Source: JACVRW01 sp035705985 (lineage in GTDB: Bacteria; Actinomycetota; Thermoleophilia; Solirubrobacterales; Thermoleophilaceae). Taken from it: a stretch of DNA of 13,487 bases. The translations under genes and the position numbers were made by a program. Under the pieces are notes generated by a model. That model worked only from the letters and a program-made list of their open reading frames with translations. It was not told the DNA's origin and did no database searches. Where the stretch lies: assembly GCA_035705985.1 (NCBI GenBank), contig DASSVP010000208.1, positions 1 through 13,487 on the forward strand. The letters run 5' to 3'. This document shows, piece after piece, positions 6,752-13,487 of the stretch (its first letter is position 1; each line of letters starts with the position of its first letter).

Positions 6752-7531
6752 CTACCGCACCATCGCGCCCTCCAGCCACTCCTCGAAGGTCGGGCCGGCC
6801 AGCTTGGCGCCCGGTCCGGGCAGTGCGGCGCCGTTCGCGTAGCGCTCGCTGTCGGGGTCGGAGGGGTCGAGCGGCGCCTCTTCGACCCGCAGGTCGTCGC
6901 CGCGCCGGGCGGCCACGAGGCGGGCCGCCTCCACGAGCCACTCCTCGCGCGGGCCGGCGACCTCCGTGGTCTCGGCCGCGTCGAACTCGGCGTCCGGGGC
7001 GGTGGCGAGGTCGACCAGCTCCTCCGCGACCGTCCGCGCCGACACGAGCTGGGTGCGCATCCTCCAGACGTAGCTCACGTCGCCCTGCGTGCCCCACCGC
7101 ATCAGCTCCTCCACGAACTCGTGGAACTGGGCCGCGCGGACGATGCGCGCCGGAATCGGCCCCGCCAGGGCGGCCTGCTCGTGCGCGACCTTGGCCGCGT
7201 TGTAGCCGCCGCTGAACTTCTCGATCCCGATGATCGACACGACGACCAGGCGCCGCACGCCGGCCCGCCGGCCGGCCTCCTGCAGGTTGCGGGTGGAGGT
7301 CGTGAAGAACTCCGTCGCGGCCTGCTGGTCCGGCGAGGGCCCGGTGGCGACGTCGATGATCGTGTGGACGCCGGTGAGGGCCCGGTCGAGCCCCTCGCCC
7401 GTGATCACGTCGACGCCCAGCGAGCGGGCGATTGGCACGACCTCGTGGCCGCGTGATTCCAGGATGTCCACGACCGGCCGGCCCACCCGCCCGGTCGCTC
7501 CCGACACCGCGATCTTCGTGCTCGGCTCCAT
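6752..7531 (-). CDS. NmrA-like NAD(P)-binding protein (atypical SDR)
   Basis: This 259-residue soluble protein has the Rossmann dinucleotide-binding start KIAVSGATGRVGRPVVDIL with the atypical-SDR glycine motif G11-A-T-G14-R-V-G17. VVVSIIGIEKFSGGYNAAKV supplies Ser99 and a Tyr110-x3-Lys114 pair in the usual SDR positions. The C-terminal half (RIVRAAQFHEFVEEL, SARTVAEELVDLA, and the final GPTFEEWL) matches the NmrA/NAD(P)H-binding group often annotated as NAD-dependent epimerase or NmrA family protein. Substrate and cofactor preference cannot be fixed. Some NmrA proteins are redox sensors rather than enzymes; here the Tyr and Lys suggest catalysis is possible. ATG 7531-7529 has a good Shine-Dalgarno site. 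It is a single gene, convergent with tRNA-Gly and divergent from the RTX gene. Confidence 0.87.
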   Translation of the reverse strand: MEPSTKIAVSGATGRVGRPVVDILESRGHEVVPIARSLGVDVITGEGLDRALTGVHTIIDVATGPSPDQQAATEFFTTSTRNLQEAGRRAGVRRLVVVSIIGIEKFSGGYNAAKVAHEQAALAGPIPARIVRAAQFHEFVEELMRWGTQGDVSYVWRMRTQLVSARTVAEELVDLATAPDAEFDAAETTEVAGPREEWLVEAARLVAARRGDDLRVEEAPLDPSDPDSERYANGAALPGPGAKLAGPTFEEWLEGAMVR

Positions 7532-7533
7532 CT

Positions 7534-7574
7534 CTTGTCTCCTTGGCTCGATTGCGTCTCACCTCGTAGACAAG
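7534..7574. repeat. 7-bp inverted repeat overlapping the ribosome binding site of the NmrA-like gene
   Basis: CTTGTCT at 7534-7540 is perfectly complementary to AGACAAG at 7568-7574, with 27 bases between. On the - strand transcript the downstream arm covers most of the Shine-Dalgarno sequence GGAGA (7542-7538), six bases before the ATG. It could be an operator half-site pair or an mRNA structure that hides the ribosome binding site. A 7-bp match in a stretch this short could also arise by chance. Confidence 0.3.
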
Positions 7575-7690
7575 CCCCGGCACGCAGTTGTGACGTAGGG
7601 GGCCGTTCAGGGGTTCGTTCAGGGCCAATCCCCGATGTGGCCGCGGTGGACCGTGCCGACCATCCACTCCAATGCTGAACGGAGCTGGAA

Positions 7691-7695
7691 GGGAG
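7691..7695 (+). promoter_or_regulatory. Shine-Dalgarno site fixing the RTX gene start
   Basis: GGGAG lies five bases before GTG 7701, after which the signal peptide begins directly. This settles the start against an upstream in-frame ATG at 7635, which would bury the signal peptide behind 22 residues. Confidence 0.75.
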
Positions 7696-7700
7696 CAAAA

Positions 7701-9476
7701 GTGCGCCGCATACCTGTACTGACGGCCGCCCTGGCCGTGCTCGCGACCGTGGGCGCAGGGTCCGCCCAGGCCGCGTCGGTCTCGACCTACTCGGGGACCG
7801 ACGTCGGGGGCAGCCCTTACTACTACATCTTCTACGACGCCGTGGCCGGTGAGAACAACCACCTCACGGTCCAGGACGTCGGAGACGAGATCGTCTTCGA
7901 CGACGTCGTCCCGGTGGGCGGCGCCTGCTCGCAGGGCAAGCCGGGCGCGCCGGGTGACACCACGGCCCGGACCTGCTCGAAGGTCGGCCTCTCCGGCACC
8001 CTGATCGAGTTGCTCGACGGGACGAACGAGCTCGCCGCGCAGGGCAGCCTCCAGGACATGCTCGTCACCGGCGAGGGCGCCGCGTCGAATGTGTTCCATG
8101 CGGGCCAGGGCGACGACCAGCTGATCGGCACGGACAACCCGGACCAGCTCTTCGGACACGGCGGCGAGGATGTGATCAGCGGCCGCGGCGGCGCCGACAA
8201 GCTCGACGGCGGCAACAACGCCGACGACCTGAACGGCGAGCAGGGCGGCGACACCCTTATCGGCGGCTCGAACGGCGGCGACGCGATGTCCGGCGGCGAC
8301 GGCGTGGACATGGTCGACTACTGGGGCCGGATCTCCGGCGTGAATGTGAGCATCGACGGCGTCGCGAACGACGGCGCGCCGGGCGAGGGCGACGACGTCC
8401 AGACCGATGTCGAGAACATCCGCGGGACCGACTGGGTCGACCACATCGAGGCCCAGCAGGGCAACTACGCCAACTCGCTCTATGGCATGGGCGACAGCGA
8501 CAACCTCATCGGCGGCGGCGGCAACGACATCACGCTCGCCGGCGGGAGCGGCAACGACCTGATCCAGGGCGGGGGCGGCAACGATGGCCTGTACGGATCG
8601 TTCGGTGAGGACGACCTCCGTGGCCAGGCCGGGAACGACCTGCTGTCCGGCGACGAGAACAACGATCTCCTCAGTGGGGGCGCCGGTGCGGACTCCCAGC
8701 TCGGAGGCCCGGGCGCGGACGTCGCGGGGTACGGGAGCGAGGTCCAGCCCGTGGCCGTCGACCTCGAGGGCGACCAGGACGACGGCGCCGAGGGCGAGAA
8801 CGACCGCGTGGCCGCGGACGTCGAGGCCATCTATGGCGGCTTCGGCTCCGACCTGCTCGTCGGCAACGACGCCCCGAACCTCATCCGGGGCGGCGCCGGA
8901 AACGACGAGATCATCGGCAACGGCGGCATGGACGAGCTCATGGGCGAGGCCGACATAGACACGCTGCGCACCAACGACGGCGCCCTGGACGTGGTGGATT
9001 GCGGCGCGGAGATCGACCTGTTCGAGGCCGACGCGCTCGATCTGCTGACGGCATGCGAGACGAACCTCGCGCCGCCGGCCGACCCGCCTGCCGACCCGCC
9101 CGTGACCCCGCCGGCCGACACGGGCAGTACGCAGCCGGCTCAGCCGGGATCCGGCCCGCGCGTGGAGATCCGGCCCAGCCGCCTCCGGCTCACGAGCGCC
9201 GGCGTGGCCCGCCTGCGGGTCAGCTGTCCCGCGACCGCGAGGGAGCGGTGCACCGGGACGCTCCGGCTGAAGCGGAAGGGCAGCACGCTGGGCCGTCGCA
9301 GCTTCGCCGTCCCGGCGGGCCAGACCGTGCGCGTCAAGGTCCGGGTCACGCGCCGCGTCCGCACGGGGATGCCCGTCGCAGGGCTGCGCGTGCGCGCCCT
9401 CGTGAGCGCGCGCGACGCCGGCTCGGCGGCGCGCGTCTCCGAGCGGAGGCTGCGGATCCTCCCGGCACGCCGATAG
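7701..9476 (+). CDS. Secreted RTX-type calcium-binding repeat protein
   Basis: This 591-residue protein opens with a Sec signal peptide (VRRIPVLTAALAVLATVGAGSAQA, cleavage near 24). A globular segment of about 110 residues follows. From residue 133 to about 430 it has many glycine/aspartate nonapeptides of the GGxGxDxLx type, which form calcium-filled parallel beta rolls in RTX proteins. Two longer modules interrupt the roll (residues about 203-276 and 340-402); each has a GxGD or GEND turn followed by DVExI. The roll ends in a cap with VVDCG and TACET (Cys434, Cys452). A proline-rich linker (about 455-485) leads to a basic C-terminal beta-type domain with RVSCPATARERCTGTLRL (Cys509, Cys517). 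No sortase motif, membrane anchor or catalytic domain is visible, so it is probably a structural or adhesive extracellular protein. Export by Sec rather than a type I secretion system is inferred from the signal peptide. Confidence 0.88.
   Translation: MRRIPVLTAALAVLATVGAGSAQAASVSTYSGTDVGGSPYYYIFYDAVAGENNHLTVQDVGDEIVFDDVVPVGGACSQGKPGAPGDTTARTCSKVGLSGTLIELLDGTNELAAQGSLQDMLVTGEGAASNVFHAGQGDDQLIGTDNPDQLFGHGGEDVISGRGGADKLDGGNNADDLNGEQGGDTLIGGSNGGDAMSGGDGVDMVDYWGRISGVNVSIDGVANDGAPGEGDDVQTDVENIRGTDWVDHIEAQQGNYANSLYGMGDSDNLIGGGGNDITLAGGSGNDLIQGGGGNDGLYGSFGEDDLRGQAGNDLLSGDENNDLLSGGAGADSQLGGPGADVAGYGSEVQPVAVDLEGDQDDGAEGENDRVAADVEAIYGGFGSDLLVGNDAPNLIRGGAGNDEIIGNGGMDELMGEADIDTLRTNDGALDVVDCGAEIDLFEADALDLLTACETNLAPPADPPADPPVTPPADTGSTQPAQPGSGPRVEIRPSRLRLTSAGVARLRVSCPATARERCTGTLRLKRKGSTLGRRSFAVPAGQTVRVKVRVTRRVRTGMPVAGLRVRALVSARDAGSAARVSERRLRILPARR
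8097..8967 (+). repeat. RTX nonapeptide repeat arrays within the secreted protein
   Basis: Three arrays of imperfect 27-base units encode GGxGxDxLx-type nonapeptides: about 8097-8306, 8511-8717 and 8847-8967. They are separated by two copies of a longer module (about 8307-8528 and 8718-8906, whose ends run into the next array). The units have diverged at the nucleotide level, so this is protein-level repetition rather than a recent tandem duplication. Confidence 0.8.
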
Positions 9477-10999
9477 TGCTCCGACGTGCCGGCCCCGCCG
9501 CCTGGCGGCGGGGCCGGCGCCGGTGTACGCTCGCTCCGCCGAAGGGACCTGGCTCGCACACCGACCTCGACAAGGACGCGCTGCGGCTCCGCGAGCTGGG
9601 CTACGAGCAGGAGCTCCGCCGCGACCTGCACGGGTTCGAGAACGTCGCGCTGGGGTTCGCGACGATCTCGCCGGTCGTGGGGCTGTACGCGGTCGTGCTC
9701 GTCGGGACGCTCGTGGCAGGGCCCGCCTGGGTATGGGTCCTGCCGGTCGCTCTTCTCGGCCAGTGCCTGCTCCTCGCGGTGTACTCGGAGCTCGCCGCCG
9801 AGTTCCCCCTGACGGGAGGCCCCTACCAGTGGAGCCGCCGCCTGCTCGGCGGCGCGTACGGCTGGTTCAACGGCTGGGTCGCGGTTTCGGCCTACGCCGT
9901 CGCGAACACGACGATCGCCTACCTGGGTGCGCCGTGGGCACTCGCCCTGCTCGACATCGACCCGAGCCCGCGCACCCTCGTGGCGACCGGCATCGTGCTG
10001 GTCGTCGTCTGCGCGCTGGTCGGCTCGCTCGGCATCCGCGTCCTGAAGCGCGCCGTCCAGGCCGGCGTAGCGGCCGAGGTCGCCGCGCTGGTCGGCATCG
10101 GCCTCGCGCTGCTCCTCGTCTTCCGCGAGCAGGACCTCTCGATCCTCACCGACACGCTCGGCGCGGAGGCCCTCTCGGGATCGGTCGGCGCGGGCCTGCT
10201 CGCCGCCCTCGCGGTGGGCGGCTGGGTCTTCATCGGGTTCGACGCCTGCGTGGCCGGCGCGGAGGAGACGCGCGACGCGGCGCGTCACGTGCCGCGCGCG
10301 GTCTGGATCGCGATGCTTGCGGTGGCGGTCCTCGTGGTCCTGAACGCCGTCGCCGCGGAACTAGCCCACCCCGACCCGGGGGCGATCGTCCGCGGCGACG
10401 ACGCAGACCCGGTCACCACGGCGGTGGTCGGCTCCTTCGGATCGTGGTCGGCCAAGCCGTTCGCCGCGGTCGTGCTGGTCGCGTTCTTGAGCTGCGGCAT
10501 GGCGGCGCAATCGCTCACCGCGCGCACGATCTACTCCATGGCGCGCGACGGCGTGCTGCCTGCTTCCGGCGTGCTTCGGCGTGTCGATCGGCGCGGCACA
10601 CCCATCGGCGGCGTCGCGGCGACGGCGGTCGTGGCGTGCGCGGGGCTGCTGCTCGGCCTCGACTCGACCGCCATCGGGACCCTGATCGTCTTCGGCACCG
10701 CCGCGATCTACATGGCCTTCCTCCTCGTCGCACTGGCGGCGCTCGTTGCGCGCGTGCGAGGCACCTGGCGGCCTCGGGGACGGGTGCAGCTCGGGCGGGC
10801 GGGCATGGTCGTCAACGCGCTTGCGGTCGCATGGCTCGGCTTCGAGACGGTCAACATCGCCTGGCCGCGCGAGGCGCTCGCGCCGCCCGGCGCGCCCTTC
10901 TACCAGGTGTGGGCGGCGCCGCTCGTGCTCGCGGTGATCGCGTCCACCGGGCTCCTGTACCTCGTCGCGGCTCGCCCGCACCGCCCGGAGCGCGCCTAG
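9476..10999 (+). CDS. APC-superfamily amino acid permease
   Basis: This is an integral membrane protein with about twelve hydrophobic segments. The N-terminal LRELGYEQELRRDLHGFENVA, then TISPVVGLYAVVLVG, and the segment GGPYQWSRRLLGGAYGWFNGWV resemble the amino acid/choline (GABA permease-like) branch of the APC superfamily. GWVFIGFDACVAGAEETRDA and AARTIYSMARDGVLPASG-like features (SLTARTIYSMARDGVLP) match the conserved middle loops of that branch. The substrate is probably an amino acid, amine or GABA-like compound. The start is uncertain: the nearest canonical codon is GTG 9476, which shares a base with the RTX stop and adds about 35 basic residues encoded across a perfect hairpin. A CTG at 9581 would give the usual N-terminal length. 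The body from about 9566 onward is secure. The regulator gene follows after 17 bases and may be co-transcribed. Confidence 0.82.
   Translation: MLRRAGPAAWRRGRRRCTLAPPKGPGSHTDLDKDALRLRELGYEQELRRDLHGFENVALGFATISPVVGLYAVVLVGTLVAGPAWVWVLPVALLGQCLLLAVYSELAAEFPLTGGPYQWSRRLLGGAYGWFNGWVAVSAYAVANTTIAYLGAPWALALLDIDPSPRTLVATGIVLVVVCALVGSLGIRVLKRAVQAGVAAEVAALVGIGLALLLVFREQDLSILTDTLGAEALSGSVGAGLLAALAVGGWVFIGFDACVAGAEETRDAARHVPRAVWIAMLAVAVLVVLNAVAAELAHPDPGAIVRGDDADPVTTAVVGSFGSWSAKPFAAVVLVAFLSCGMAAQSLTARTIYSMARDGVLPASGVLRRVDRRGTPIGGVAATAVVACAGLLLGLDSTAIGTLIVFGTAAIYMAFLLVALAALVARVRGTWRPRGRVQLGRAGMVVNALAVAWLGFETVNIAWPREALAPPGAPFYQVWAAPLVLAVIASTGLLYLVAARPHRPERA
9488..9518 (+). terminator. Perfect GC-only hairpin after the RTX gene
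   Basis: GCCGGCCCCGCCGC and GCGGCGGGGCCGGC form a 14-bp stem with loop CTG, starting 12 bases after the RTX stop. The symmetry is perfect and the stem is entirely G-C. There is no T-tract after it, which is common for proposed actinobacterial terminators. It lies inside the only canonical-start version of the downstream permease frame, a conflict discussed under findings. Confidence 0.7.
9526..9547 (+). promoter_or_regulatory. Candidate -10 element and Shine-Dalgarno site of the permease gene
   Basis: TACGCT (9526-9531) fits TANNNT and would start RNA near 9538. GAAGGGA (9541-9547) is then a good Shine-Dalgarno match. Together they predict a start codon near 9553-9560. No ATG, GTG or TTG exists there in the permease frame, so either the start is unusual or the local sequence carries an error. 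Confidence 0.35.
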
Positions 11000-11007
11000 A
11001 CTAGGCC

Positions 11008-11012
11008 GGAGG
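11008..11012 (+). promoter_or_regulatory. Shine-Dalgarno site fixing the TTG start of the ATPase regulator
   Basis: GGAGG lies four bases before TTG 11017, and the family's first motif (VGREDEL) follows nine codons into the frame. No ATG or GTG in that frame lies near the expected N-terminus. Confidence 0.7.
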
Positions 11013-11016
11013 ACGC

Positions 11017-13487
11017 TTGGCGGCGACGGCGCAGCTCATAGTAGGCCGCGAGGACGAGCTGGCACGGCTCGAGCGCACGCTCGACGGGCTCGTGGAGCGC
11101 CCCGGCCCGCGGCTGATCGAGATCTCCGGCGAGGCGGGCATCGGTAAGACGCGGCTGCTCGACGAGCTCTGCGAGCGCGCCGAGGCCCGCGAGCACCTGG
11201 TGCTGCGCGGCGTCGCGGCGGAGTTCGAGCGAAGCGTGCCATTCGCGCCGGTGGTGGACGCGCTCGACTCGTATCTGGCCACGCTCGATCCCGAGCGGCT
11301 CAGGCTGCCGGAGGGCGAGCTGCGCGACGAGCTCGGGTCGATCTTCCCGTCGCTGCGCACCGAGCGCACCCCGCTCACCGGCGTCCACGACGAGCGTTAC
11401 CGCGCATACCGCGCCGTTCGCGAGCTGCTCGAGCGACTCGCCGAGCCGCGGCCGCTCGTCGTGGCCATCGACGACCTGCAGTGGGCCGACGACGCCTCCG
11501 CGGAGCTGATGGCGGCGCTGCTACAGAAGCCGCCTCGGGCGCGAGTCGCGCTTGCGCTCGCGGGGCGCTCCGGGCAGGCGCCGGCGCCGCTCGACGCTGC
11601 GCTGGGCGCCGTGGAGCGGCGGCGCGGGGCGCACCGGCTGCGCCTCGGGCCGCTGGGCGAGAGCGACGCCGAGCGGCTCCTCGCCGGACGCCTCGAGCCG
11701 CGCCTGCGCCGCTGGGTCTACGAGGTGAGCGGCGGCAACCCGTTCTACATGGACCAGCTCGTGCGCACCGCCGCGGACCCCGAGCTGAGCGAGGGCGCCG
11801 CACCGGAGCTCACGGAGCTCGAGCTGCCGCCGGCCATCTCGGCGGCGCTGGCAGAGGAGATAGGCGCGCTCCCGGAACCGGCTCGGCGGCTCCTCGAAGC
11901 CGCCGCCGTGGCCGGCGAGCGCTTCGAGCCCGACCTCGTCGCGGAGATCGCGGGCGTGGACGAGCACGAGGTCCTGCGCACGCTCGACGACCTGCTCGAC
12001 CGCGAGCTGATCAGGCCCACGGAGGTGCCGCGGCGATTCTCCTTCCGGCACCCGCTCGTCTGGCGCGCCGTCTACGAGGGCGCGAAGGGCGGCTGGCGGA
12101 TCGCCGCTCACCAGGCCGCCGCCGACGCCCTCGCCGCCCGTGGCGCGCCCGCCCCCGAGCGGGCGCACCACGTGGAGCACGCCGCCCGCCGGGGCGACCT
12201 CGAGGCGGCCGGGGTGCTGCGCGAGGCAAGCAGGGCGATCGCCCACCGGACGCCGGGCGCCTCCGCCGGCTGGCTGCGCGCGGCGCTGCGACTGCTCCCG
12301 GACGGCGCGCGGTACGACGCCGACCGCCGCGACCTGCTCGTGGAGCTGGCCTCGGCGCTGCGGGGCAGCGGCGACCTGGGCGCCGCGCGGGAGGCGCTCC
12401 GCGACGCGCTCGACCTCCTCCCGGCGGACGACACCGCGGGCCGGGCACGGCTCGACGCCGCGTGCGCGACGGTGGAGTCGTGGCTGGGCCGGTCGGACGA
12501 CGCGCGAAGGCGCCTGCGGCGCGCCCGCGAGGCCATGGGCGACGCGCGCTCGCCGGAGGCCGTGCGCCTCGACGTCCGGCTCGCGCTCGAGTCGCTCCAC
12601 GAGCTCGACTTCGACGGCGGGGCGGGGATCGCCGCCGACGCCCTGTCGTCGGCGCGCGAGCTCGGCGACCCTCCGCTGATCGCCGAGGCGGCCGCTGCGG
12701 TGGCGCTGGCGCATGGGCTCGCCGGGCGTGTCACGGAGACCCGGGAGCACCACGCGGAGGCCGTGGGCGCGCTCGAGGGACTCGACGACCGCGCTCTCGC
12801 CGACCGGATCGAGGTCTTCTTCTACCTCGCGTGGGCGGAGACGTACATCGAGGAGCTCGAGCAGGCGATCGCCACCGCCGAGCGGGGCATCGCGCTCTCC
12901 CGGGCGACCGGCCAGGGTCATCTGCTGGTGCCGCTCATGCTCACCCGAGCATTGCCACTCGACGGGCTCGGCCGGCTGGCGGAGTCGGTGGCCGTCGGGG
13001 AGGAGGCGATCGAGGCCGCCCGCGCCTCGCAGAACCCGCAGTACCTCTTCTGGGCCCTGTGGGAGTGCGCGTACTCGCACGCGATGGCCGGCAACATCGA
13101 GCGCGCGCTCGAGCTGTGCGAGGAGAGCACCGAGAGCTCGCGCGGACTGGCGCCGAACTTCCTGTTCTGGTCGCAGCCAGGATCGACCTACGGCCACGTC
13201 CTTCGCGAGTCGGGCGAGGCCGAGCGCGGGCTCGAGATCGAGATGGAGGCGTTGGGCGGCCCCGAGATGCCGCGCATCTCGGCCTACGAGCGCGTCATCG
13301 CGTTGCAGCAGTGCACGGAGGCGCTCGTGGCGGCCGGCCGCATCGACGAGGCCGAGGACTACGCCGAACGGACCGCGGCGAACGGTGAACGGCTCAACCT
13401 GACGGGGGCCCTGGCGCTCGCGGCGCAGGCGCGCGCCGCGGTGCTGCTCGCCCGCGGCGAGACGGCGGAGGCGGCGCGGGTGGCCCG
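11017..13487 (+). CDS. Large STAND/AAA-type ATPase regulator, LuxR-LAL-like (3' end outside window)
   Basis: An open frame runs 823 codons to the window edge. It starts with IVGREDELARLERTLDGLVE, then Walker A G38-EAGIGKT45 and Walker B LVVAIDDLQWAD (about 148-158), the order seen in AAA_16/STAND ATPases of large LuxR-family (LAL, MalT-like) activators. SGGNPFYMDQLV and FSFRHPLVWRAVYEG (His345) are further markers of this group. From about residue 350 to the edge the protein is alpha-helical with TPR-like repeats (for example RASQNPQYLFWALWECAYSH and LCEESTESSRGLA). Such proteins usually bind a ligand through the TPR region and act as ATP-switched transcription activators with a C-terminal LuxR helix-turn-helix. 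That domain, if present, is beyond the window, so a non-DNA-binding STAND protein is possible. The TTG start has a good Shine-Dalgarno site. The gene sits 17 bases after the amino acid permease. Confidence 0.85.
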   Translation, partial: MAATAQLIVGREDELARLERTLDGLVERPGPRLIEISGEAGIGKTRLLDELCERAEAREHLVLRGVAAEFERSVPFAPVVDALDSYLATLDPERLRLPEGELRDELGSIFPSLRTERTPLTGVHDERYRAYRAVRELLERLAEPRPLVVAIDDLQWADDASAELMAALLQKPPRARVALALAGRSGQAPAPLDAALGAVERRRGAHRLRLGPLGESDAERLLAGRLEPRLRRWVYEVSGGNPFYMDQLVRTAADPELSEGAAPELTELELPPAISAALAEEIGALPEPARRLLEAAAVAGERFEPDLVAEIAGVDEHEVLRTLDDLLDRELIRPTEVPRRFSFRHPLVWRAVYEGAKGGWRIAAHQAAADALAARGAPAPERAHHVEHAARRGDLEAAGVLREASRAIAHRTPGASAGWLRAALRLLPDGARYDADRRDLLVELASALRGSGDLGAAREALRDALDLLPADDTAGRARLDAACATVESWLGRSDDARRRLRRAREAMGDARSPEAVRLDVRLALESLHELDFDGGAGIAADALSSARELGDPPLIAEAAAAVALAHGLAGRVTETREHHAEAVGALEGLDDRALADRIEVFFYLAWAETYIEELEQAIATAERGIALSRATGQGHLLVPLMLTRALPLDGLGRLAESVAVGEEAIEAARASQNPQYLFWALWECAYSHAMAGNIERALELCEESTESSRGLAPNFLFWSQPGSTYGHVLRESGEAERGLEIEMEALGGPEMPRISAYERVIALQQCTEALVAAGRIDEAEDYAERTAANGERLNLTGALALAAQARAAVLLARGETAEAARVA

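Larger units (their letters stand above)
7532..7700. other. Intergenic region between the divergent NmrA-like and RTX genes
   Basis: These 169 bases hold the 5' ends of two divergent genes. Besides the inverted repeat next to the NmrA-like start, there is a direct repeat of CGTTCAGGG at 7604-7612 and 7616-7624 (12-base period), a helical-turn spacing that could be a binding site. TTGTGA near 7588 resembles a -35 element but has no matching -10. No terminator, RNA gene or small coding frame of convincing quality was seen. Confidence 0.4.

Noticed and set aside
7635..7700. Upstream ATG as start of the RTX protein
   Set aside because: It would place 22 polar residues before the signal peptide. 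GTG 7701 has a good Shine-Dalgarno site and begins directly with the signal peptide.
6309..8444. 711-codon - strand open frame crossing the tRNA and three genes
   Set aside because: It reads through the antisense of the tRNA-Gly and through the RTX, NmrA-like and ccmG regions in other frames, and has no domain of its own.
8097..8967. CRISPR-like or satellite array, suggested by the regular GGCGGC spacing
   Set aside because: The periodicity comes from 27-base codon units for RTX nonapeptides in one continuous reading frame. The units differ, and there are no spacers.
11521..13197. 558-codon - strand and 635-codon + strand alternative frames in the regulator region
   Set aside because: The frame starting at TTG 11017 carries the Walker A, Walker B and TPR-like features and stays open to the edge. 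The others are arginine-rich shadows.

Overview
The window is very GC-rich, uses GTG and TTG starts freely and often lacks clear Shine-Dalgarno sites. It looks like a chromosomal piece of a high-GC actinomycete-type bacterium. Several traits point to the class Thermoleophilia (Solirubrobacterales and relatives): a secreted RTX-repeat protein ending in a Cys-x7-Cys C-terminal domain of a type I associate with that group, a CcmG-CcmH-CcdA cytochrome c block, and an ArgS of the 'SANPTGP' type. This placement is inferred from protein style, not from a marker-gene tree.

Layout. (1) 1-347: the last 19 codons of an unknown + strand gene, whose stop overlaps the stop of a convergent DUF3467 gene. (2) 368-4861, + strand: rlmH (23S rRNA methyltransferase), argS (arginyl-tRNA synthetase), an exported alpha/beta hydrolase and a YbjJ-like MFS transporter. 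Gaps are 7 to 13 bases, so this is probably one transcription unit with a translation-related front half. (3) 4848-6603, - strand: ccmG/resA, ccmH and ccdA, joined by ATGA and GTGA four-base overlaps. This is a compact unit for extracytoplasmic thiol reduction and heme ligation in cytochrome c maturation. It converges on the MFS gene with a 14-base overlap. (4) 6660-6732, + strand: tRNA-Gly(CCC), divergent from ccmG. (5) 6752-7531, - strand: an NmrA-like NAD(P)-binding protein. (6) 7701-9476, + strand: a Sec-exported RTX calcium-binding repeat protein, followed by a perfect GC-rich hairpin that is the likely terminator. (7) About 9476-10999, + strand: an APC-superfamily amino acid permease whose start codon is not obvious. 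(8) 11017 to the window end, + strand: a large STAND/AAA-type ATPase regulator (LuxR-LAL-like: P-loop domain plus TPR-like helices), cut by the window edge.

The genes are mainly housekeeping (translation, cytochrome c maturation, transport) with a few lineage-specific exported proteins. I saw no CRISPR array, insertion sequence, phage gene, toxin-antitoxin pair or recognisable defence system. The most useful second looks are the non-canonical HIGH motif of ArgS, the missing canonical start of the permease beside a perfect hairpin, the 20-bp divergent promoter gap in front of rlmH, and the RTX protein. There is no gene-free stretch longer than 300 bases; the longest, 7532-7700, is described below.
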